Assembly: GCF_031921685.1 (NCBI RefSeq)
Contig: NZ_JAPDHU010000003.1
Location: 310,001 to 374,000, forward strand
Length of the DNA stretch: 64,000 nt
Source: Terripilifer sp031921685
GTDB lineage: Bacteria; Pseudomonadota; Alphaproteobacteria; Rhizobiales; Beijerinckiaceae
Reading direction: 5' to 3'
Positions 48,242 to 57,024 of this stretch are shown one piece after another (positions within the stretch are counted from its first letter, which is position 1; each line of letters starts with the position of its first letter). The notes beneath the pieces are model-generated. The model was given only the letters and a program-made list of their open reading frames with translations. It was not told the origin of the DNA and searched no databases. A program made the translations under genes and the position numbers.

Positions 48242-48269
48242 ATGCGCGAACGTTCAAACGTCCGCGCAT
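48242..48269 (-). terminator. Hairpin after the ABC binding-protein gene
   Basis: On the minus strand ATGCGCGGACGT pairs with ACGTTCGCGCAT (one G-T pair) around a TTGA loop, 23 bases after the stop of the upstream gene. There is only a weak T-run. Confidence 0.5.
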
Positions 48270-48292
48270 CATAGCTGCTCCACGCTCAGCGT

Positions 48293-49336
48293 TTACGCCG
48301 CTTTCTTATAGGGCCCGAGCTGCTGCAAGGCCCAATCGAGAAAACTGGTGTCGACGACCTTGGCGAGCTCCACCGGCCGTTCCAGCATTTTCAGCTCGCC
48401 AAACACATCGATGTCGGCCTGCAAGGCCTGCATGTCGAGCTTGCCGTCGGGATCGCAATAGGCCAGCACGAAGGACTTATAGATCTGCGGGTCGCGGAAG
48501 GGCCCGTATTTCACCAGAATGTCGATGATCGCATCGCCCTTGGCGCCGCTGAAGTTGCCGGTGTCGTCGAGAGAATCATTATGATCGCGCACGCCACGCA
48601 GGAAGGCGCGCAGGAAACGCCGCCCCTGCTCGTTTTGCTCCTTGATGAACTTGCCGCCATAGAGCGTCACCGCTACCTGCTGCGAGGGCATCAATTCCCA
48701 GCTCGGCATGAGCGCAACCGCCGCGCCCCGCTTCACCGCCAGCGTGCCGGCGGGATCGGGCGGCATGGCGAAATCGATCGCGCCGCTTTCCAAAGCCGCC
48801 ACCTGCTGCGGGAAGCTCATGGATGTTTCATGCACTTCATCCATGCGGATGCCGGCTTTCTTGAACAGCAGATAGAACAGCGTGCTCGCCGAGCTGCCCG
48901 GCGCGCCATTGGCATATTTCAGCCCCTTCAGATCGGCTATGGTCTTGACCCGGCCGGACTGGACCAAAGCGGTGCGCACCATCAAGCGAATGCTGCTGCG
49001 ATTGACGATGTTGCGCGATTTGTCGGCGACCATGCGCATGTCGAGACCGCGCGTGAAGCCGTTATAGAAGCCGGCCGATGGGCCCCCGGCCGCCACTTGC
49101 AGATCGCCCGATGCCATGGGCGCGATCATGCGGGCGGCGGAATCGAAGGGGATCATCTCGACATCGAGCCCTTCGTCTTTGAAATAGCCGCGCGCATGGG
49201 CAACGAAATAGCCTACATCCGTGGCCGCGTTTGGCACGCCGAGTTTGACTTTGGTTGGACCTTGCGCGAGCGCGGGCGCGGCCAGCACTGTCGCTGCCGC
49301 CGCACCCGACAGCGCGAATGCGCGTCTGGTAATCAT
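48293..49336 (-). CDS. ABC-type substrate-binding protein (NMT1/SsuA-like), orphan
   Basis: The 347 residues have a signal peptide beginning MITRRAFALSGAAAATVLAA, possibly Tat-dependent (TRRAFAL), with cleavage after APALAQ. The NMT1/THI5-like periplasmic fold continues with KVKLGVPNAATDVGYFVAHARGYFK in outline, as in nitrate/sulfonate/taurine or thiamine-precursor binding proteins. No ATPase or permease gene is encoded in the neighbourhood. It is preceded on the same strand by the FmdE-like gene (78-base gap), with which it probably forms an operon. The ligand is unknown. Confidence 0.83.
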   Translation of the reverse strand: MITRRAFALSGAAAATVLAAPALAQGPTKVKLGVPNAATDVGYFVAHARGYFKDEGLDVEMIPFDSAARMIAPMASGDLQVAAGGPSAGFYNGFTRGLDMRMVADKSRNIVNRSSIRLMVRTALVQSGRVKTIADLKGLKYANGAPGSSASTLFYLLFKKAGIRMDEVHETSMSFPQQVAALESGAIDFAMPPDPAGTLAVKRGAAVALMPSWELMPSQQVAVTLYGGKFIKEQNEQGRRFLRAFLRGVRDHNDSLDDTGNFSGAKGDAIIDILVKYGPFRDPQIYKSFVLAYCDPDGKLDMQALQADIDVFGELKMLERPVELAKVVDTSFLDWALQQLGPYKKAA

Positions 49337-49414
49337 GATTGTCCTCCCTGGTCCTTATTTCATAGCCCAGGCAGGATCGTCGGGTCCAGCAAGACCACGA
49401 CCACAAGGACGACG

Positions 49415-49948
49415 TTAGGGCTTGGCGGGCGTCAGCTCGGCTTGGAAGAGCCCTTCGGCTTTCATCACTGCATCGAAGCGACCGGCCTCGTCGAGCGTCT
49501 TGTTCATCTCCACCAGGCGCGGCATCCAGCTTTCGGCGATCGTATATTTCACCGAGGCGCCGCTCTGCTTATGGGTGATAACCGCGACCGCGAACGTGCC
49601 GTCCGGCGCCTTCTCCCCCGCCACCCGCAAGGAGCCCTGGCCGGGGCTGGCGGTCGTGGCGATGAGGATGCCATCGGCCGGGCAAGCACAGGGCGCTTTC
49701 GGCCCGGCCCAGAAAGTGACGTTGACCTCGCGCGGCTTGGCGTTGAGCTTTTGCAGGGCGTCGAGCCCAATGCGGATGCCAACGGGAATGAAAGAGCCGA
49801 AGCCACCGTGCACACGCGTGCCGAACGCGATCCATTCCTCGCGGCTTTGCGCCTGCGCCATCGACAGACCGCCCGAAAAAGCCAGGGCGACCAGAGCACC
49901 AGCCAGTCGCGAAACAAGCCTATCGCTTAACGAGCTATGCATTGTCAT
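49415..49948 (-). CDS. Exported FmdE-like protein
   Basis: The 177 residues have a signal peptide (ALVALAFSGGLSMAQA, cleavage near residue 33). An FmdE-like domain follows, named after a gene in formylmethanofuran dehydrogenase operons. The pattern HGGFGSFIPVGIRIGLDAL resembles the family's HGH-x2-PG-x3-G motif; PCACPADGILIATTASPGQG resembles the second Cys/Asp region. The first His and the two Cys may bind metal. The usual His-x-His start is HGG here, so metal binding is uncertain. The ATG at 49948 has GGGAGG 8 bases upstream. Its partner is the orphan binding protein. Function unknown. Confidence 0.68.
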   Translation of the reverse strand: MTMHSSLSDRLVSRLAGALVALAFSGGLSMAQAQSREEWIAFGTRVHGGFGSFIPVGIRIGLDALQKLNAKPREVNVTFWAGPKAPCACPADGILIATTASPGQGSLRVAGEKAPDGTFAVAVITHKQSGASVKYTIAESWMPRLVEMNKTLDEAGRFDAVMKAEGLFQAELTPAKP

Positions 49949-50064
49949 AAGTTTTGCCTCCCTTTTCATACCCACCCATCGCTAACAGGAATCCGCCTGC
50001 GGGCAAAACGGAGCTTGGGCGCGACTAACGGGATTTGAGGCAAATCGGCGAGAAAATGAGCAAG

Positions 50065-50092
50065 AAAAAAGGCCGGGCATTGCTGCCCGGCC
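50065..50092 (-). terminator. Intrinsic terminator, minus strand
   Basis: GGCCGGGCA pairs with TGCCCGGCC around a 4-base loop; on the minus strand it is followed by six T residues. It probably ends the trxB-lysR transcript. Confidence 0.8.
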
Positions 50093-50135
50093 GACAATCC
50101 AGCGGGGAAGCCGGATGTCTCCAGAGGGGAACGGC

Positions 50136-50276
50136 ATGAAGTCCTTTTACGAGCCTCACCGGAAGGGAGGGGGCTTGGCTCAAACTTCAGCCGACCCAGT
50201 CATATTGCGCGGCACAGTCGTGCGTCGCAACGCCGCAATGTGCATGGTGCCTGTGCAGAGAGTGCATAGCCAGTAA
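50136..50276 (+). CDS. Possible small ORF of 46 codons
   Basis: An ATG with a GAGGGGA ribosome-like run 5 bases upstream opens a 46-residue frame beginning MKSFYEPHRKGGGLAQTS. I see no homology or paralogue in the window. It runs into the inverted repeat near the lysR end. It may be chance; listed only because of the ribosome site. Confidence 0.2.
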   Translation: MKSFYEPHRKGGGLAQTSADPVILRGTVVRRNAAMCMVPVQRVHSQ

Positions 50277-50304
50277 CCAAACTTAGCTCCAGCTATGCAC
50301 AGGC

Positions 50305-51195
50305 TTAATAATCCCAGCGTTGCGCGTTCGCGACCAGGAAGTCTCTGAAGACACGAACCCTTGCGACGTTCTTCATTTCTTCCGCATAGGCGAGGTAGCA
50401 CTCGAGCTCAGGCATATCTGCCTGGGGAAGAATACGGACCAGCTGGGTGTCCGCCAGGGCGATATAGTCGGGCAGCACGGCGATGCCGACGCCGTTCTCC
50501 ACCGCCCGGCGCAGCGCCGAGATGTTGTTGACCGTCAAAGTCGAGGGCCGCGGGTTCTTGGCGTCGCGACCGGCGAAATGCAGGGAATTGACGCTGCTGA
50601 GGTAATTCTGTGCCGACACCCCGTAGGTCAAAACGCGGTGATGATCGAGGTCCTCAAGCGACTTCGGCTCGCCGAAGCGCTTTAGGTAAGCCACTGATGC
50701 ATAAGCATGAAAATGCATCGTGAAGATGCGCCGGCGGATGATATCGGCCTGCACCGGCTCGCGCACGCGGATGGCCACGTCGGCCTCGCGCATCGACAGG
50801 TCAAGCTCGTCGTCGGAGAGCAGAATCGACAGTTTGATGTCCGGATAGAGCTCCAGGAATTCACCGATTCGCGGCGTCAGCCAGTTGGTGCCGATTCCCA
50901 CCGTCGTGGTGACGCGCAGATCGCCGTGTGGCCGCTCGCGGCTGTCGGACAGGCGGGTGCGGGTGGCATCGAGCTTCACCACCACGTCGCGCACGGTGCG
51001 GAACAGGACGTCGCCCTGTTCGGTGAGAATGAGGCCGCGGGCGTGACGATGGAACAGCGGCACCTGCAGATCGGCCTCCAGAGCGCTGATCTGCCGGCTC
51101 ACCGCCGACTGGCTCAGCCCCAGCGCCTCGCCGGCATGGGTAAACGACCCGGCTTCTGCCGCCGCGTGGAATATTCTCAGTTTGTCCCAGTCCAC
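50305..51195 (-). CDS. LysR-family transcriptional regulator
   Basis: The 296 residues have an N-terminal LysR winged helix (LRIFHAAAEAGSFTHAGEAL and QSAVSRQISALEADL, residues 5-45) and a periplasmic-binding-protein-like effector domain from about 90. It is a typical repressor/activator that senses a small molecule, not identified here. It lies 31 bases downstream of trxB on the same strand, and the pair is conserved in Rhizobiales as far as I recall, so redox-linked regulation is plausible but unproven. Confidence 0.88.
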   Translation of the reverse strand: MDWDKLRIFHAAAEAGSFTHAGEALGLSQSAVSRQISALEADLQVPLFHRHARGLILTEQGDVLFRTVRDVVVKLDATRTRLSDSRERPHGDLRVTTTVGIGTNWLTPRIGEFLELYPDIKLSILLSDDELDLSMREADVAIRVREPVQADIIRRRIFTMHFHAYASVAYLKRFGEPKSLEDLDHHRVLTYGVSAQNYLSSVNSLHFAGRDAKNPRPSTLTVNNISALRRAVENGVGIAVLPDYIALADTQLVRILPQADMPELECYLAYAEEMKNVARVRVFRDFLVANAQRWDY

Positions 51196-51226
51196 CGTTG
51201 TCAGCCCTTCAAATTGCCCGCTGCGC

Positions 51227-52201
51227 TTACTCCGCCGCCACCTTGGTCACTTCATGGGCGGCGAGCCAGCGCTCGGCTTCCAGAGCCGCCATACAGCCCA
51301 TACCGGCCGCGGTGACAGCTTGGCGATAAATGTCATCGGTCACGTCGCCGGCGGCAAAAACGCCGGGGATGTTGGTCGCGGTCGAATCGGGAGCGGTACG
51401 AATGTAGCCGTTCGGCTTCATCTCGATCTGCCCCTTGAAGAGTTCCGACGCCGGCTCGTGGCCGATGGCGACGAAGACGCCGTCGACCGGCTTCTCCGTG
51501 ACTTCGCCGGTCTTGACGTTGCGCAGACGCGCATGGGTCACGCCAGGCGGCGTCGCGGTGCCGGTCACTTCATCGAGCGTGTGATCCCACAGCACTTCGA
51601 TCTTGGGATGTTTGAACAGCCGTTCCTGCAGGATGCGCTCGGCCTTGAACCCATCGCGGCGGTGGACCACCGTCACCTTCGAGGCGAGATTGGCAAGATA
51701 AAGCGCTTCTTCGACCGCCGAATTGCCGCCGCCGACGACGATCACTTCCTTGCCGCGATAGAAGAAGCCATCGCAGGTGGCGCAGGCGGAAACGCCGTAG
51801 CCCTTGAACTTTTCCTCGGAGGGAATGCCGAGCCATTTGGCTTTCGCACCCGTGGCGATCACCAAGGTATCGCAGGTGTAATCGGCGCCGCTGTCGCCCT
51901 TCAGGCGAAACGGATGGCGCGACAGATCCACCGACGTGATGTGATCGGAGACCATGTGCGTGCCGACATGCTCGGCCTGCGCCTTCATCTGCTCCATGAG
52001 CCACGGCCCCTGGATCGGATCGGCGAAGCCCGGATAGTTTTCGACATCCGTCGTAATCATCAATTGGCCGCCGGGCTCGAAGCCCGAAATCATCACCGGC
52101 TCCAACATGGCGCGCGCGGCATAAATGGCGGCGGTGTAACCAGCCGGGCCAGAACCGACGATGATCATTTTAGCGTGCAGGGGAACTTGCTTGTTGCTCA
52201 T
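51227..52201 (-). CDS. trxB: Thioredoxin reductase TrxB
   Basis: The 324 residues form a two-domain flavoprotein with an FAD-binding start (IIVGSGPAGYTAAIYAARA), the redox-active CATC in SACATCDGFFYRG (about residue 138) and the NADPH motif VVGGGNSAVEEAL. The C-terminal FAD motif is GVFAAGDVTDD. It reduces thioredoxin with NADPH in the cytosol. The ATG at 52201 gives MSNKQVPLHAKMII. It heads an operon with the lysR gene. Confidence 0.96.
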   Translation of the reverse strand: MSNKQVPLHAKMIIVGSGPAGYTAAIYAARAMLEPVMISGFEPGGQLMITTDVENYPGFADPIQGPWLMEQMKAQAEHVGTHMVSDHITSVDLSRHPFRLKGDSGADYTCDTLVIATGAKAKWLGIPSEEKFKGYGVSACATCDGFFYRGKEVIVVGGGNSAVEEALYLANLASKVTVVHRRDGFKAERILQERLFKHPKIEVLWDHTLDEVTGTATPPGVTHARLRNVKTGEVTEKPVDGVFVAIGHEPASELFKGQIEMKPNGYIRTAPDSTATNIPGVFAAGDVTDDIYRQAVTAAGMGCMAALEAERWLAAHEVTKVAAE

Positions 52202-52354
52202 CTTATGGGCTCAGAATGCACGAATACGGGGAAATCGACGGCCCGCTCGGCCGCCAGGGCGTCTCAGTTATGTAATAGATGCAGAGCTTGCCGGAAAGCC
52301 GCAGAGCGCGGGAAAGCACGCCAAATTGACCAGCGGCCCGTTGCCAAAAAGGAA

Positions 52355-52387
52355 AAGGGCGCTCCGGCTTTCAGCCGAAACGCCCTT
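52355..52387. terminator. Terminator after the Arg/Met-rich peptide gene
   Basis: AAGGGCG and CGCCCTT flank an inner hairpin CGGCT-TTC-AGCCG. On the minus strand a TTTTCC stretch follows, 27 bases after the stop at 52414. Confidence 0.65.
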
Positions 52388-52413
52388 AATTCTTTTCAAT
52401 TCAGGTGATTAGA

Positions 52414-52716
52414 TCAGCGATACATGTCGCGCCGCATGCGGTCTCGGCGCATTTCCCGGCGCATGTCGTCGCGCCGCATCTCCCGGCGCATTTCGCGACG
52501 CATCATTTCATGACGCACCGCACGACGCGCCTCGCGTCGATCGGCCTCGTGGCGGATCGCCCGCTCCACGGGATTGAACTGGACTTGCTGGACCAATCCA
52601 GCGTCGTGTCCGCCAGCGCCGAAGCTCATGGGCCCGGCCTGCGCCATCCCGGCGCCGACAGCGGATGCGCCAGCCATCAAGGAAAAGGCCAACGCGGTTT
52701 TTACGAGAATATTCAT
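52414..52716 (-). CDS. Small exported Arg/Met-rich low-complexity protein
   Basis: The 100 residues have a signal peptide (MNILVKTALAFSLMAGASAV, cleavage near AQAG). A short linker with HDAGLVQQVQFNPVERA follows, and then a tail of about 45 residues made of repeated Arg-Arg-Glu/Asp-Met units (for example RREMRREMRRDDM). The tail is strongly basic with regularly spaced Met and acidic residues, probably one continuous helix. GGAGGAGCT directly precedes the ATG at 52716. I recognise no family. Possible roles are metal (copper/silver) binding through Met, nucleic acid binding, or structural; none is shown. Flanked by terminators on both sides, it is a single-gene unit. Confidence 0.7.
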   Translation of the reverse strand: MNILVKTALAFSLMAGASAVGAGMAQAGPMSFGAGGHDAGLVQQVQFNPVERAIRHEADRREARRAVRHEMMRREMRREMRRDDMRREMRRDRMRRDMYR

Positions 52717-52801
52717 AGCTCCTCCAGGGATAGACCCCCCGACGCAAATACGCGTCTGGAATGAAAACCCCTGGGGACGACATTCGTTCCGATTAAACTC
52801 A

Positions 52802-52833
52802 AAAGCCGCCGACGGTGAACCGACGGCGGCTTT
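52802..52833 (-). terminator. Intrinsic terminator between the two small exported proteins
   Basis: AAAGCCGCCG and CGGCGGCTTT form a 10-bp stem, and on the minus strand TTTT follows. It ends the transcript of the Gly/Tyr-rich gene at 52874-53287. Confidence 0.8.
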
Positions 52834-52873
52834 CAATGGATTCAATCAGATCCGTTGCAGTTCAGGCGCAAAC

Positions 52874-53287
52874 TCAGTTGCAAACCTGGAACGGATGGGT
52901 GCCGCGCGGATTGCCCCACGCGTCATACACCGGCCGGCGGACCCAGTAGCAGCCATAGCCGCCACCATAGCCATAGACCGGAGCCGGCGCCGCGTAATAG
53001 CCCGGCGCGGCGGAAGCCGCGGCTGCGGCACCGAGGATGCCAAGCGCTGCACCAGCGGCGATCGCGCCACCCGGACCGATGCCACGGCGATAATAACGCG
53101 GGCCACCACCGTAGTAGCGTGGGCCACCATAGCGGCGATATTGCACCTGCTCAGTCAAAGGCGAGGCGTGAGCATCAGCGGCCGACGGCGCCATGCCAGC
53201 AGACAACGGCATGGCCGATGCCGGAGCAGACGCAAAAGCCGCGACCGCGAGCGACGCGCCAACGGCAAGACCATAAATACTCTTCAT
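52874..53287 (-). CDS. Small exported Gly/Tyr/Arg-rich protein
   Basis: The 137 residues begin with a signal peptide (LAVGASLAVAAFASAPASA). A region with RRYGGPRYYGGGPRYYRRG follows, then a Gly/Ala hydrophobic segment IAAGAALGILGAAAAASA that resembles a glycine-zipper membrane stretch. A C-terminal GCYWVRRPVYDAWGNPRG ends with VCN, with two Cys that could pair. Similar proteins are common in Bradyrhizobium relatives, but none has a known function to my knowledge. GAGGAGA precedes the ATG. It shares with its small neighbour a signal peptide, small size and repetitive tail. Confidence 0.72.
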   Translation of the reverse strand: MKSIYGLAVGASLAVAAFASAPASAMPLSAGMAPSAADAHASPLTEQVQYRRYGGPRYYGGGPRYYRRGIGPGGAIAAGAALGILGAAAAASAAPGYYAAPAPVYGYGGGYGCYWVRRPVYDAWGNPRGTHPFQVCN

Positions 53288-53590
53288 CGTAGTCTCCTCT
53301 GGACCCCTTCCGACCGCACGGGGTTAGTTTACACGCGACCCACCGAAAGTCGATATAAGACAAAGGTGGCCCGACCATGTCACTGCAACGCAAGAGACTA
53401 AAAATGGTTCAATTTCGGAGTTCCCCGCCGATGATCGGCGCTGCTCCGATAGCTTGCCGCACGGCTCTTGCATGCTATACGGGCCGGACAGTCTCCCTAT
53501 CCGGGGTGGTGAATCGGTGCACCGTCAGGGATTTCTGAGGGATTGCCGGTATTTGGCCAATTATTGGCCGCATGTGAGGGCGTTAACCGT
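53288..53590. other. Intergenic region upstream of ptsP
   Basis: The 303 bases between the divergent exported-protein gene and ptsP contain a ribosome site for the former at its left end, a short hairpin (CCGGA/TCCGG around 53484-53505) and a GTTAACCGT just before the ptsP ATG. No gene is visible. lysC, often upstream of ptsP in relatives, is absent. Confidence 0.5.
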
Positions 53591-55861
53591 ATGACGACGC
53601 GCGGCGCGATTGGCGGGCCCCGCCTTCTGCTCCGCCGGCTTCGCGAGGTCATGGCGGAGCCGGTGACGGCACAGGCGCGCCTCGACAAGATCGTCATTCA
53701 GATCGCCTCCAACATGGTCGCCGAAGTCTGCTCGGTCTATGTGGCGCGCGACGACGGCCGGCTCGAACTGTTCGCCACCGAAGGTCTCAATCGCGAAGCG
53801 GTCCATTTGACCACCCTGCGCATCGGCGAAGGTCTCGTCGGCTTGATCGCGCAGCGCGCCGAACCCCTGTCGCTGAGCGATGCCCAGTCGCATCCAGCCT
53901 TCTCCTACAAGCCGGAAACGGGCGAAGAGATTTACCAATCCTTCGTCGGCGTGCCGATCCTGCGCGGCGGCAACACGCTTGGCGTTCTCGTCGTCCAGAA
54001 CCGGGCGCGGCGCATCTATTCGGAAGAAGAGATCGAGGTTCTCGAAACCATCTCGATGCTCTTGGCCGAGATGATCGCCTCGGGCGAATTGCAGGCGATC
54101 GTGCGCCCCGGCGTCGACTTCAGCAACCGCCAGCCGATGGCCTTGCGCGGAAGTGCTGTTTCGGAAGGCGTCGGCCTTGGCCATGTGGTGCTGCACGAGC
54201 CGCGCGTCATCGTTACCCAGATCATCGCCGAAGACACCCAGCGCGAAGAGGAACGCCTCAACACCGCCATCGAAGCGATGCGCGCCAACCTCGACGAATT
54301 GCTCGACAACGACGGCATGGGCGGTGGCGAACATCGCGAAGTACTGGAAACCTTCCGCATGGTCGCCAACGACCGGGGCTGGTTACGCCGCCTGCGCGAA
54401 GCCGTGCGCGGCGGCATCACCGCCGAAGCCGCCGTCGAGCGCGTGCAGAACGAAGCCCGTGCCCGGCTGCAGCGCCAGGCCGACCCCTATCTGCGCGAAC
54501 GCCTGCACGATCTCGACGAACTCGCCAATCGCCTGCTCCATCAACTCACCGGGCAGGAACTGATCACCGCGCCGGAAAACCTGCCGGACAACGCCATTCT
54601 CGTCGCCCGCAGCATGGGGCCGGCGGCCCTGCTCGAATATGACCGCAAGCGCCTGCGCGGCCTCGTGCTCGAAGACGCAGGCTCTTCAAGCCATGTCGCC
54701 ATCGTCGCCCGCGCGCTTGGCATTCCGATGGTCGGCGATGTCGAGAACATCACCAGCCTGGTCGAACAAGGCGATGCGATCATCGTCGATGGCAGCGTCG
54801 GCGAAGTCCAACTGCGCCCGCAATACGACGTCGAACAGGCCTATAGCGAAAAGGCCCGGCTGCGCGCCCGCCGCCAGGAACAATATCGCGCCTTGCGCGA
54901 TACGCCATCGAAGACCAAGGATGGCGTCGACATCAGCTTGAACATGAACGCCGGCCTGCTGGTCGATCTGCCCTTGATGGCCGAGGCCGGCGTCACCTCC
55001 ATCGGCCTGTTCCGCACCGAATTGCAATTCATGCTGGCGCCGCAATTCCCGCGCCAGGAAAAGCAATACGCGCTTTACAACGCGGTGATGGAACAGATGC
55101 AGGGCGGTTCCGTCACCTTCCGCACCTTGGACATCGGCGGCGACAAGATCCTGCCCTATATGAAGACGTTCGAGGAAGAGAATCCGGCACTCGGCTGGCG
55201 CGCCATCCGCATCGGCCTCGACCGGCCGGGCCTCTTGCGCTTGCAATTGCGCGCGCTGTTGCGCGCCGGTGCCGGGCGGCAGCTGCGCATCATGTTTCCG
55301 ATGGTCGCCTCGGTCGAGGAATTCGACGCGGCGCGCGCCTGCGTCTACCGCGAGATCGAACATCTGCGCCGCCACAACCATGTCATGCCGTCCGACCTCA
55401 AGCTCGGCGTCATGATCGAAGTGCCGTCGCTGCTGTGGCAGCTCGACGAACTGCTGCAGCGCGCCGACTTCCTCTCCGTCGGCTCCAACGACCTGATGCA
55501 ATATCTTTATGCGGCCGATCGCGACAACAAGCGCGTGTCGTCGCGCTACGATCCGCTGAGCCCGCCGGCACTGCGCGCCCTCAAGCGCATCGCCGATCGC
55601 GCCAATCTCGCCGGCAAGTCGCTGACCTTGTGCGGCGAGATCGGTGGCAAGCCGCTGGAAGCGATGGCGCTCATCGGCATCGGCTATCGTTCACTGTCCA
55701 TGTCGCCGGCCAGCATCGGACCGGTCAAAGCCATGGTGCTGGGCGTCGATGCCGGCGAAGTCACCGAATTCATCGGCGATCTCCTGGATCGGCGCACCGG
55801 CCAGACCTCGCTGCGTCCTGACCTGATCGCCTTCGCCGAAGCCAAGGGCGTGCCGTTGTAG
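53591..55861 (+). CDS. ptsP: Phosphoenolpyruvate-protein phosphotransferase PtsP (EI-Ntr)
   Basis: The 756 residues have an N-terminal GAF domain (about 20-165) followed by enzyme I. The phosphohistidine domain holds His368 in SSSHVAIVARALGIPM, and the C-terminal TIM barrel has LFRTELQFM, TFRTLDIGGDK and FLSVGSNDLMQYLYAADR. It starts the nitrogen PTS phospho-relay to NPr and EIIA-Ntr, which regulates potassium, nitrogen and carbon functions. The ATG at 53591 fits the conserved MTTRGAIGGPRLLLRRLRE start; an earlier in-frame start at 53543 is unlikely. It is followed by prfA after 70 bases. Confidence 0.95.
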   Translation: MTTRGAIGGPRLLLRRLREVMAEPVTAQARLDKIVIQIASNMVAEVCSVYVARDDGRLELFATEGLNREAVHLTTLRIGEGLVGLIAQRAEPLSLSDAQSHPAFSYKPETGEEIYQSFVGVPILRGGNTLGVLVVQNRARRIYSEEEIEVLETISMLLAEMIASGELQAIVRPGVDFSNRQPMALRGSAVSEGVGLGHVVLHEPRVIVTQIIAEDTQREEERLNTAIEAMRANLDELLDNDGMGGGEHREVLETFRMVANDRGWLRRLREAVRGGITAEAAVERVQNEARARLQRQADPYLRERLHDLDELANRLLHQLTGQELITAPENLPDNAILVARSMGPAALLEYDRKRLRGLVLEDAGSSSHVAIVARALGIPMVGDVENITSLVEQGDAIIVDGSVGEVQLRPQYDVEQAYSEKARLRARRQEQYRALRDTPSKTKDGVDISLNMNAGLLVDLPLMAEAGVTSIGLFRTELQFMLAPQFPRQEKQYALYNAVMEQMQGGSVTFRTLDIGGDKILPYMKTFEEENPALGWRAIRIGLDRPGLLRLQLRALLRAGAGRQLRIMFPMVASVEEFDAARACVYREIEHLRRHNHVMPSDLKLGVMIEVPSLLWQLDELLQRADFLSVGSNDLMQYLYAADRDNKRVSSRYDPLSPPALRALKRIADRANLAGKSLTLCGEIGGKPLEAMALIGIGYRSLSMSPASIGPVKAMVLGVDAGEVTEFIGDLLDRRTGQTSLRPDLIAFAEAKGVPL

Positions 55862-55931
55862 CGACGTTTCGCGCGCTTCAGGTTTTCGCTCCAGGTTTTC
55901 GCTCAAGGTCTTCTCGTCTTCAGGTTTCCCC

Positions 55932-57005
55932 ATGCTGCCCGCCGACAAACTCGATCTCATTTCCCGCCGCCATCAGGAGATTTCCGCGCGCCTGGCCGGT
56001 GGCGCCACCGGCGCCGAATTCGTCGCTCTGTCGCGCGAACTGGCAGAACTCGATCCGGTGGCCGCCGCCATCGACGGCTGGCGCACGGCGCAATCCGATC
56101 TGGCTGGCGTCGAGGCAATGCTGGCCGATCCCGCCATCGACGGCGAAATGCGCGCACTGGCCGAAGAGGAAAAAGCCGACGCCGAAACGCGGCTCGCTGA
56201 GCTCGAACACACGCTGCGCCTGGCGCTGCTGCCCAAGGACGCGGCCGACGAACACGGCGCCATTCTCGAACTGCGCGCCGGCACCGGCGGCGATGAAGCC
56301 GCCCTCTTCGCCGGCGATCTCTTCCGCATGTATCAGCGCTATGCCGATCTGCACGGCTGGAAGATGGAAGTTCTCTCCACCAGCGAAGGCACGGCCGGCG
56401 GCTTCAAGGAAATCGTCGCCCAGGTGGAAGGGCGCGGCGTCTTCGCCAAGCTGAAATTCGAATCCGGCGTGCATCGCGTGCAGCGCGTGCCCGACACGGA
56501 AACGCAAGGACGCATCCACACATCGGCGGCGACCGTCGCCGTTCTGCCGGAAGCCCAGGATGTCGACATCGAGATCAACGAGGCCGATCTCAAGATCGAC
56601 ACGATGCGCGCCCAGGGCGCGGGCGGCCAGCACGTCAACAAGACCGATTCCGCCGTGCGCATCACCCACATTCCCACCGGCACCATCGTCTTCGTCCAGG
56701 AGGAGCGCTCGCAGCACAAGAACCGTGCCCGCGCCATGGCGCTGCTGCGTTCACGCATCTATGACGAGCAGCGCCAAAAACTCGATAACGCCCGCGCCGC
56801 CGACCGCAAATCGCAGGTCGGCTCAGGCGATCGCTCGGAACGCATCCGCACCTATAATTTTCCGCAAGGCCGCGTCACCGACCACCGCATCAATCTGACG
56901 CTCTACAAGCTCGATAAGATCATCACCGGCGAAGCGCTCGACGAAGTGATCGATCCGTTGATCACCCAGCATCAGGCTGATCTGCTGGCGGAAAGCGAGA
57001 AGTAA
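55932..57005 (+). CDS. prfA: Peptide chain release factor 1 PrfA
   Basis: The 357 residues match RF1, which ends translation at UAA and UAG. The GGQ motif lies at 231-233 (GAGGQHVNKTDSAVR). The PxT-type anticodon region is visible earlier, about residue 190. In many relatives prmC, which methylates the GGQ glutamine, follows directly. Here a palindromic repeat and the convergent msrP follow instead, so prmC is elsewhere or absent. The ATG at 55932 starts MLPADKLDLISRRHQEI. Confidence 0.96.
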   Translation: MLPADKLDLISRRHQEISARLAGGATGAEFVALSRELAELDPVAAAIDGWRTAQSDLAGVEAMLADPAIDGEMRALAEEEKADAETRLAELEHTLRLALLPKDAADEHGAILELRAGTGGDEAALFAGDLFRMYQRYADLHGWKMEVLSTSEGTAGGFKEIVAQVEGRGVFAKLKFESGVHRVQRVPDTETQGRIHTSAATVAVLPEAQDVDIEINEADLKIDTMRAQGAGGQHVNKTDSAVRITHIPTGTIVFVQEERSQHKNRARAMALLRSRIYDEQRQKLDNARAADRKSQVGSGDRSERIRTYNFPQGRVTDHRINLTLYKLDKIITGEALDEVIDPLITQHQADLLAESEK

Positions 57006-57024
57006 GCGGCCTTACACGCGACAC

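Larger units (their letters stand above)
49949..50304. other. Intergenic region between fmdE-like gene and lysR
   Basis: The 356 bases hold a minus-strand terminator (50065-50092), a 9-bp inverted repeat GTGCATAGC/GCTATGCAC (50262-50270, 50292-50300) close to the lysR stop, and one weak small ORF (50136-50276, plus strand). No other gene is visible. Confidence 0.6.
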
